A stretch of DNA of 37,685 nt from Coemansia sp. RSA 1804. Lineage: Eukaryota; Kickxellomycota; Kickxellomycetes; Kickxellales; Kickxellaceae. Of the stretch, positions 1 through 7,909 are shown in pieces. Each line of letters opens with the position of its first letter. The first letter of the stretch is position 1. The notes beneath the pieces were generated by a model that saw only the letters and a program-made list of their open reading frames with translations, was not told the DNA's origin and did no database searches. The stretch is taken from the NCBI GenBank assembly GCA_027578815.1, contig JANBTH010000093.1:1-37685 (forward strand). The letters are read 5' to 3'. A program made the position numbers and the translations under genes.

Positions 1-351
1 TGACACACAGGCTATCTTTTTCTTCTCCTTGTCCTTGTTCTTATCCTATTCATCCGACTCCGTTTTTCAAATACGCCCTTGTTTCCTGTTCACATTTTGT
101 TTGCATTTTTCATCCCAAGCCCTTTTTTTTTACCGACACCACAGCCTGCATTGAATCCAGAGTAGCCGTTTCGGTTTAATCTGGGACCACTCTATATTCT
201 GTTCTATCTTTGTTCCTTTACACTACTCACACGCCACGCCACCTTACTCCCCTACCGGTCCGCATCAATTTCCCTATTTACTTTTCTCTAGTCCCTCTTT
301 TAATCATTCGGTCGTTTACTGCTCACATACCGACCCTCCCGCTTACCTCTA
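1..351. other. Upstream region of the mucin-like gene
   Basis: This stretch is pyrimidine-rich on the plus strand, with many CTT and TTT runs. It presumably holds the promoter and 5' leader of the gene starting at 352. No convincing coding region is visible. The short open frames here are without family similarity that I recognise. Confidence 0.5.
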
Positions 352-3300
352 ATGAATCTGCGGAGAATCCGCGTTGGGCTCGCTCTTGTCCTGGCTATCG
401 GTATTGCCGCCAGCGCAAACTCAGACTCTTCTGATGAAGAGACTGTTAATGCGCGGGAAAGCACAGCCTTGCCTAAAGTTGATGAGGTAAGTTACAGCTC
501 TAATGGAAAACAGACGTGCACAGCGACAACAATGGTCTTTGTCATTGTGCGTCACCTATAAATGGACCAAAAATAAAATGAGTATATTTCTAACGACCTC
601 TTCTATTTATGCACCGTCTGTTTGTTTGTTTACCTGTTTGTTTATTTTGAAGCTTTCTTTAGACTACTGCTGTCGAAATCCTGCCCACCTCCGAATTCGA
701 CGTATCGACATTTCTGAACACCGATCTACTTGGTAATTCGTCGGACGTCAAGGACGACACAGAAACTCAGAAAGAAGTCGTCCACAGCTCCGATGCTGCT
801 GTGCCAGCAAGTTCCGAGGAAGAGAAGCAGACAGAAGCTACCGGTCGCGACGTGACATCCGAAGCCGAGCCATCCGCTATTGAGACCGATGTTTTGACCT
901 CATCACCAGCTACTAAAAGCACTCCGCATGAGTCAACCAACGAGCCTACTGAGGCCGAGACAAAGGCTGAGACTGAAACTGTTGCTGAGACTGAGGTCGA
1001 CAGCCATACTGAGCCAGATTCCACCAACTATGACAGCAGCTTGCCATCGGAGACTGCACCACTTGAACCATCCGAAGGTAATATATCAACGACCCACGTT
1101 CTGCCCTCAGCAGAACCATCGTCTCCAGAGGACAATGACAACAGTACCCCTGAAGAAAACGAACCGACAACCTTTGGGAAGCCTACTCTCGAAGAGACGG
1201 CTTCAGATGATCTATCCACCACTCCCACACCTATCACCACTCCCACACACCAAACCTTGCCCACCGCCTCTCTACCAATCTCTACCGATCTTCTTACTGT
1301 GCCTGAAGAAGAAACAAACACTGGACTTTCAGACAGTTATGTTGAACCTCAGAGCACTGACTACCTTCCTTCTTTGACTTTGGAAGACACTTTGACACCC
1401 GATGTCACCTCTTTCAAAGAGGCAACATCTGTTGCTGAAGGTGTTTTTCCAACTTCTGAGGAGTTAGATAAAAGCGAGGCCATTGTTTCCCCAACATGGG
1501 AACATGAGAGCAGCTTTCCTTCTATTACCACCGCTCCAGAACCCGCTCTGTCTGATGACTCGCTGGTAGAGTCATCGCTTTTAGAGCAAGAGAGCACCGG
1601 TGAGGCTACCTTGACTGACACAAACCAATCCACCTATTCTATCCCAATCACTCAAGAGTTCACTCTATCTGATGACTCGGTTGTAGAGTCGTTGCCTTTA
1701 GAACCAGAGAGCACCGGTGAGGCCACTTCACTTACTATTCCAATCACCACCGATTCCACCTTGACAGACACAAACCAATCCACCTATTCTACACCTTTAC
1801 CACTACCAACTAACCACCCTGACACCACCCTTTCACCCACCATTCTCACCACCATCCTTGACACTTCATTCACTGAAGAATCGATAGATTTACCAACCGA
1901 CGATCGTACCAACAGCGACAATACCGATGGGGATTCTGTTCCAATAACTGCGGACGCTAGCACCATTTTTGAAGAAGCAAGCGGCAGTCTGGGTAGTGAT
2001 ATCTCACTTTCCGAGCCATCAGGGGTTGATGTATCGTTGCCCTGGCTGTCAATACCCGAGGTATCGATTCCTGAACTATCAATCCCCGAAGTCACATTTA
2101 TCTGGGAATCAGACGAAACGCCTACTGATCTCTCTACGCCGGAAGAAGCGCCAACCACAGATATTATTAAAGAGTCAACGGCAGATGACTTTACTGCAGC
2201 CCCCAGTGAAGATGTAACCGGTACAAAGGAAACCACAGTGCGGCCAAGCATTACATTACCAGAGGTAAGCTGGCCCGAGGTGGAGTGGTCCACGTTTAGC
2301 TGGCCCGAGGTTACCTGGCCAGAAGTTAGTTGGCCAGAAGTTAGTTGGCCCGAAGTTACCTGGCCCGAGGTCACATGGCCCGAGGTTAGTTGGCCTGAAA
2401 TCAGCTGGCCCGAAGTGACCTGGCCTGGAGACGAGACACAGACCGGCGATGACTTTGAAACGGATACGTTCAATCCTACAAGCAGTGCTCTTTCCATCAT
2501 CGAAGTACCGACATGGTTGCAGACAGAGAGCTTTGGGGAGGACACAGCTATAAGTCAGTTTATTCCTCCTTGGCTGCAGACCAGCGAGGAGGACAGCGCC
2601 TTTATTTCTCTGACTTTTGCCTCTGCTGACACGCTTGACTCGTTTGAAGACTTCACAACAGGCGATACGTTTGTTATAAGCACGCCCTTCACTGATGGAT
2701 TCGAGGAGACAAGTTTCGATGGGACGGAACCCACAGGCTCGTTTGATGGCTTTTCCAATTCGTTCTGGATTCGTCCAACAGACGAAATCAGCGATACCAC
2801 ATACGAGGATGTCAGCGACATCACAAACGCACCTTCAACAATCCCAGAGTCGGAATATCCTGGATCCACTGATGACAACAGGTTTTCCACTGATGAGGGT
2901 AGCTTTGAGGTCAGCTCTCCCAACAGTGAATACAGCTCTCCCAGTGATGAGGGTAGCTTTGAGGTAAGCTCTCCAGTCGGTCGGTCTACAGATGTCGAGT
3001 CGTCGCAATTCTTCTCTACGGATGAGGAGAATGAGAATATCTCGAGCAGACCCACGCACACTTACAGCTCCCAGGAATCTGAGGTGTCGACTCCCGAACG
3101 GGAGAGTACACCAGCAACCACTCATGTTGAGCAGACACCAGCGACCACGCACGTTGAGGAGCCGCCAACAACAATGGCATCGTCAACAACGTCGTCGACA
3201 ACCAAGAGCTTAATCTCTGTGCCCACTTCTGTCGACTTTAGTCGCTTGACCGCCGAGCCAACCGAGCTGGCATCTGCCACTGACACCGCCGACACTGGGA

Positions 3301-3986
3301 GCTCTCTGCCTCAGGTGATCTTCAACCCGCTCAGCTCTACATGCAGCCAGTGCCTGACTTTTACACTCAGGATTCTTGCACCATACGAGAACCTGTTTGG
3401 ATCAAACAACTACTTGGCCTCGCAAGCCTTCAACCAAGTCCCGAATCTCGTGGCTTTGGCGCTGGGCATCAACGAGAACCGCGCTACGGCGTCCATGATC
3501 TTTGCCCAGGAGGATACTGTTGTCACAGCAAACCGCCGGCGGTCAATGCTCATTCGCAAGTCGGAGCCAGACTACCCCCACTACTATATCAGCCTTTCAA
3601 TCACGAAGGACAGCTCCGCTGTGAACCCAAAATCGGAGCTGCAGCTTCTCTCCACGACGTTGAGCTCGCAGGTACGCGACTCGTCAAGCGACCTGCACAC
3701 CCTTAACTCGTGGGGCCCGCTCATTGACAGGACTTATATGAAGGTGACTAGCAACATAGACGATCTCAACGGCGTTGCGCAGGTCGCCCCCGACAGCCCC
3801 GGTCAGGTGGATAGTCCTCTTCAAGGCGATGCAAAGTCCACCTCGCGGTCCAAGTGGATTGGCGTCGGCGTCGGCGTTGGCTGCGCGGTTGTGATCGCTG
3901 CGTGCGTTCTTTTGGTCCACTACCGCCGCCGTAACCATATCCTGAGCAAGAGGCAGATTCGCCAGAACTTTGTTGCTATTCAGTAA
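352..3986 (+). CDS. Secreted Ser/Thr/Glu-rich single-pass membrane protein (signalling-mucin-like), two exons
   Basis: Joined exons 352-486 and 663-3986 give about 1152 residues. Exon 1 encodes a basic then hydrophobic N-terminus (MNLRRIRVGLALVLAIGIAA) that looks like a signal peptide. The intron is phase 0, and the exon 2 frame is open from the acceptor, so the join is clean. Most of the protein (about residues 50-900) is low-complexity Ser/Thr/Pro/Glu, as in heavily O-glycosylated fungal wall or mucin proteins. It includes a near-exact internal duplication (coding about 1561-1790) and a tandem WPEV pentad array (coding 2248-2430). Residues about 928-1070 are not low-complexity and contain a Cys-x-x-Cys. 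A transmembrane helix at about 1109-1131 is followed by a short basic tail with RRR. The order of signal peptide, Ser/Thr ectodomain, compact juxtamembrane domain, single helix and short tail resembles Msb2-type signalling mucins. That assignment is inference; a wall-anchored adhesin or sensor is equally possible. Confidence 0.82.
487..662 (+). other. Intron of the mucin-like gene
   Basis: The donor GTAAGT lies at 487 and the acceptor TTTCTTTAG ends at 662, giving 176 bases in phase 0. CTAAC near 590 could be the branch site. Splicing joins the signal-peptide exon to the long Ser/Thr-rich frame without a stop or shift. The intron itself contains in-frame stops. Confidence 0.85.
2248..2430 (+). 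repeat. 15-base tandem repeat coding [S/T]-W-P-E-[V/I] pentads
   Basis: Within the mucin-like gene, a 15-base unit (TGGCCCGAGGTTAGT and variants) is repeated. It gives nine WPE[V/I] pentads, plus a leading PEVS and a closing WPGD. Synonymous differences between units (GAG/GAA, GTT/GTC/GTG, CCC/CCA/CCT) show that the array is not a very recent expansion. A degenerate relative with Ile in place of Trp (SIPEV/SIPEL) lies about 200 bases upstream at about 2047-2100. Confidence 0.9.
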
Positions 3987-4920
3987 AGGCGTTCCTCGCT
4001 ATTTTAATGGACTAATCTCCTAAACGCTCGTTTATTTCGACATCTTTCGTGTCTTTTCCCTATCTTTTCTTCGTTTCTAAACCTTTCTCTTTTCCCGTTT
4101 TTTACTTTTTACATTTCCCGTTTCTCTTCTTTCTTGTGGTTTAATGAAGTGTTATTTTCGCGATATTTCGGATATTAAAGAGCCTTCAGATGTGTCTGTT
4201 GACTTTATTTACTTGTTATTGTTTTGGCCAAAGTGAAAATCTTCAGGTGCGATTCTGGATGACAGTAGACTTTTACAGAATATCCAAAATATTAAAGTAG
4301 ATTATCCATTGCATTTTTCATTTCAATATTGCAAAGCAGGATCCAAAGATGAATAACGTTTTGGAGAAGCAATGGCTGTAGTCTCATTTTAAAAACGTAA
4401 AGCAGTAAACCAAATGTGGGAAGCTTTTGTGCTGCTCTTTTTTCTTGTGTATTTTCAAAACACGTTACTTTCGCTTCGTTTATCATTTAATTCGGCTTGT
4501 AATCCAAGCTTTCCTATTGATCTGGATTCCTTTAAACCCGAATCCCTAATAGCTGCCTTTTTTATGTCCCTAACGCCTAGCAGTACACGGATAGGTACGG
4601 GAAAATAGGGATGGTGGATGAAGAAAATGTGCTTTCTCTCTTCCATTTCCTATTCCCTCATTCGCAAACGATGCATTGGAATTGCACAAAACACTGAACC
4701 ACATGGCGCGACTAACAATGCACGCCCTCTTCCCTACCCGTGTAAGAAGCTATCATTCCCAGGCAGTCTCTTTCATTTTCTACTGACATTTCTCTTCTCT
4801 AGTTTTTGTTAGCTTCATGGAATACACTCGTTGCATATTTTAATAAACAGCATACAAATATTCATTTTCCGCTTATTCTTCTTCTTCAAACGCTTCTTGA
4901 AACCAGCTCATGTGCGGATA
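3987..4920. other. Intergenic region and leader of the 4921 gene
   Basis: The left part is AT-rich, with pyrimidine runs after the mucin stop, and shows no coding signal. The right part (about 4700-4920) looks like a transcribed leader. It holds an intron-like segment (4742-4802 or 4742-4812), an eight-codon upstream ORF at 4817-4843 and a three-codon upstream ORF at 4910-4921. No other gene is supported here. Confidence 0.5.
4742..4802 (+). other. Candidate short intron in the leader or 5' end of the 4921 gene
   Basis: The donor GTAAGA is at 4742 and a near-perfect branch site TACTGAC is at 4781-4787. A pyrimidine tract follows, ending in CTCTAG at 4802; a second acceptor TTAG ends at 4812. 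If the second acceptor is used, the short frame starting at ATG 4703 (13 codons) joins in phase with the open frame running into the 4921 gene. That would add 49 residues to the protein. With the first acceptor the intron is purely in the leader. All three splice signals fit fungal introns; transcription is not shown. Confidence 0.5.
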
Positions 4921-6096
4921 ATGTCACTGACACATTTCTCCGACATCCAGACAACTGACAGCACTATTTCTTCTCAGGCAGTGCATGGCCATCCACAACC
5001 ATACAGTCGACAGAGGCTTGCTAGACGTGCCGTTTTGGGCAATGGTGGAAGTCTGCTGTCTGTTCCTGGAAACACATTTGGCTATCCAAAGAGATCCAGC
5101 GCTATAGACATAACCGGGTATTCTAGCAATCTTGAACCTATTGGCGAGTTGGGAGGATTCGACAACTATTTGAGCGATGCTAGTGAGGAAAACAGCAACA
5201 TTATACCAACAGAGCAAACATCTGCGGCACCAAGGGGCTACCAAGGCAGTCGACGGTATCTAAATAGGTGCATAAACGATACGGCCGAATGGGCTGTTGA
5301 CGAGCGCACTTTGGCGACAGGCTCACAAGCATTCCGCAAGACACAGACCCGGGGCAACAGCAGCGTTAGCAGCGAGAATGAAAGTAGCGTCGAAAGCAAC
5401 AAAAGCTCAGGCCGCCAGTCTTGGGCCACTCTTGGTCGACGACTAAGTCTTAGGAACACTGCCGTTGGCAATGCCTTTTCTGCCTTTTCTTCCTCGCAGC
5501 AAAGGTCACCAGACGCTGCGCTTGCAAGCAGAGATGACACTTTCTCACATTCACTGCACCGTGCAGACGGATTGCAGCCGATTGGTGCCAGACGACGCAC
5601 ATCGTGGTTGGGCTCTATCAAAAAGCGCATCAAAGGAAAGGATCGAAAGAATCGCGGTGGCGGTGTTGAAACAATGCCAATCACAAGCACGTTTTTCGAG
5701 GAGAATGAGGATAGAGGCGCAGATGACATTGTTGATAGCAGCTACGCCAAGCCCGACACGCGTGCAACCGATACTCTGTTTGAAGCCTACGACTCTGCAG
5801 GCTCTGGAAATCCAGTTCAGAGCGTCTATCCACGTCTGCGTTCGCAGCCATCTCTCAGCAGCAGCTCCGCAAGAAACACAGACGACGAGAGCTCTATATA
5901 CAATGCTAACGAGGTGGGATTTGTACCAGACACTGACAATCTGATGGGCAACAATCCACGTGTGGTATATTCCACGCGCAAACAGCAGAGCTGGGCCTTG
6001 AAAAGGCCACAATTCATGCTTCCTTACCGAACTAGCATATCGGGAAACGCTCCATACAGGATGCTACATGAGCTGCCCCGCAACCACGCCGTGTAG
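4921..6096 (+). CDS. Hypothetical protein, basic/Ser-rich, function unknown
   Basis: This encodes about 391 residues from ATG 4921. I do not recognise the family. The protein is rich in Ser, Asn and Arg, without membrane segments from this start. A lysine/arginine cluster lies near residues 240-255 (KKRIKGKDRKNR), preceded by an Arg-Arg-Thr-Ser-Trp that looks like a basophilic kinase site. Most of it looks disordered, as in fungal signalling or polarity scaffolds, but no domain supports a specific role. The frame is open a further 36 codons upstream to 4813 without an ATG and includes a hydrophobic Phe/Ile-rich stretch. An upstream exon starting at ATG 4703 could therefore extend the N-terminus. 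The start ATG overlaps the stop of a three-codon upstream ORF (TAATG). Confidence 0.72.
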   Translation: MSLTHFSDIQTTDSTISSQAVHGHPQPYSRQRLARRAVLGNGGSLLSVPGNTFGYPKRSSAIDITGYSSNLEPIGELGGFDNYLSDASEENSNIIPTEQTSAAPRGYQGSRRYLNRCINDTAEWAVDERTLATGSQAFRKTQTRGNSSVSSENESSVESNKSSGRQSWATLGRRLSLRNTAVGNAFSAFSSSQQRSPDAALASRDDTFSHSLHRADGLQPIGARRRTSWLGSIKKRIKGKDRKNRGGGVETMPITSTFFEENEDRGADDIVDSSYAKPDTRATDTLFEAYDSAGSGNPVQSVYPRLRSQPSLSSSSARNTDDESSIYNANEVGFVPDTDNLMGNNPRVVYSTRKQQSWALKRPQFMLPYRTSISGNAPYRMLHELPRNHAV

Positions 6097-6213
6097 CAAA
6101 CATACACACTAACATACCATACCTTATTACAATTTTCTAATCATCGGAATATATAGAGAATAATACATTTTAATCCATGGCACTTGCCAACATAACAAGA
6201 ATATGACAGAATC

Positions 6214-7005
6214 CTACTTTTTAGATTTGGTCAAGTGCTGGGCTATTAATCTAGCTCGTTGTACAGCATCCTCAAAAGATTTGCCGTTCTGTGCCTGCAC
6301 AGTCGTCGCGGTCTGTGCAATCTGGTGTCCAGCTGACTGAAACTGTATCTTGCGAATCCCATTTGCAGCCGCCTCTGCTGTTTTCCGCGCAGCGTACTCG
6401 CGTGCTCTTCTCTCTTGATCGCTCGCCAGATCCTTTGCATTAAAGTCACTCCTAAGAGTTGCCGAATCAAAGCCGTCCGGTGGCATGTTTGATCCGGTCT
6501 CTTCCAGATCCAAGTGATCCACAAGTCTTTTGTATATATTTGGGTTCCGGAAAGTTTTGTTTCGCATCAGCGCGTCATTAAAATTGGCACCTTGGCGCTT
6601 CAACGCATGCCAATGGCTAAACTTGTCTTGAAGTTCTGATGAGCATTCGCCCAGCTCTGGACGCGTTAGAAAATCGGGGATTTGCCCACATCCTAACAGC
6701 CGCTCCAAGTCATGTTTTGTTTTTCTGTAGGCCTCCAGCTGCTCATCGCTTACGTTGGAATAAGCCTGTTCGCTGTCGGACTTTTTATCCAAGTTTTCAT
6801 CTAGCGGTGCATCCTTATCGGTATTCGATGTTCCGTCTTCAAAATGATCTTCCGTCACGGTATCAACAGTGTCGATATTTTCCTCCTTGAGATTCTGTAA
6901 AGAATTGGTACTCAAATGTACTTCGCTGTGCTCTGAATCGCTGCTCTCTCTATCGCTGCCATAGTCGCCAAGTGCAACCAAGAGAGAGTTTGACGGGGTT
7001 GCCAT
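6214..7005 (-). CDS. HCNGP-like protein (SAP30BP family)
   Basis: This encodes 263 residues and starts with MATPSNSLLVALGDYGSDRE. The N-terminal 90 residues are acidic and disordered (many Asp, Glu, Ser). Residues about 108-180 match the HCNGP family core: the segment begins IPDFLTRPELG, continues through a helical FSHWHALKRQG stretch and NPNIYKRLVDHLDL, and ends MPPDGFD. The C-terminal third is a basic helical tail rich in Arg, Ala and Lys. In animals SAP30BP is a nuclear protein linked to transcriptional repression and pre-mRNA splicing. The fungal role is inferred from family only. It is divergent from the SH3 membrane-protein gene across about 900 bases. Confidence 0.88.
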   Translation of the reverse strand: MATPSNSLLVALGDYGSDRESSDSEHSEVHLSTNSLQNLKEENIDTVDTVTEDHFEDGTSNTDKDAPLDENLDKKSDSEQAYSNVSDEQLEAYRKTKHDLERLLGCGQIPDFLTRPELGECSSELQDKFSHWHALKRQGANFNDALMRNKTFRNPNIYKRLVDHLDLEETGSNMPPDGFDSATLRSDFNAKDLASDQERRAREYAARKTAEAAANGIRKIQFQSAGHQIAQTATTVQAQNGKSFEDAVQRARLIAQHLTKSKK

Positions 7006-7909
7006 TGGGAAAAAGCGGGTATTAATGGAAAGTGTATGGAAATGAACGAATATAAAAATACAAGGAAAAAGAAAAGCAAGGAAAAGTTTACAACTGACAA
7101 GAAATAAAGGTAGAAAAAGAAAAAATGTTTGTCACAAGTACAGCAGCGGATAAAAAGAAAAGCGGGGCTTTTTCGCTCGTTTGTAAAGCCTTGATTGGTA
7201 TTTTTATTATCGTTTTTTAGCTTTTTCGAACAGCATGCAGAAAACAGGAAAACCCCCGAAAGATTTTCAAACCACAGGCAGATCTACTGAATCTGAGCCA
7301 ACAACGCACAATACTTCTTTGGCTTTGATTCATTGCCTTGTAAAAAAAACCAAGGATTCCTTCCAATGAGCCGATCATGCCTTCCAGATCAGATCAATCG
7401 TCGGTGTTTATTTATTTTAGGTGGGGAATTACATTACTGCGTGGATTAGATGTTAAAAATAGGCAAAGGTTTATAAATCCCACCAAACCATGGGCGTGGC
7501 TAAATATAACGTATTTGTTTTGTATAATACCGGAATGGTAGATAATTAAGAAGGGAGCTTGAAACATGGCACCTCGCTAGAGACGGGCTGGTCGGAAAAA
7601 TAAGGCCTTGTTCCTATTTAACTTCAAGGTCAATGTAACGATATATAAGCTTGAACGGCTATTTTCGGCATGTGGTGTTGTTTGGAATTTGGCAAATATG
7701 AGTGCTTGCAATTCAGTTCCCTTTTGTTTATCGAGACTGATAAACTTTTCTTTTCTAAATGTTTAGGATGCTGTTATTTTTGTTTCTTGTCTGCCAAAAA
7801 AGACTTCTTCCTCTATATCCTTTCCAATTGTTGAACATCTACAGTGCATCTCGATTCTAGTTTTTCTTGCTTTTAACTTTTCAGTTAGAGTTAATTTTTA
7901 TATATTCTA
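7006..7909. other. Shared promoter region between the SAP30BP-like and SH3 genes
   Basis: These 904 AT-rich bases lie between two divergent genes. I see no conserved coding region. Near the right end, ATG 7768 opens a 30-codon frame ending at 7860 (a possible upstream ORF with a hydrophobic start). TTTTAACTTTTCAG ends at 7884 and looks like a 3' splice site, but I could not find a matching good donor, so a leader intron is only a possibility. TATATAAG occurs near 7645. Confidence 0.45.

Noticed and set aside
1784..2545. A 253-codon open frame antisense to the mucin-like gene, full of TSGQ repeats
   Set aside because: It is the mirror of the 15-base tandem repeat on the opposite strand. The plus-strand frame has a signal peptide, a membrane helix and a spliced structure.
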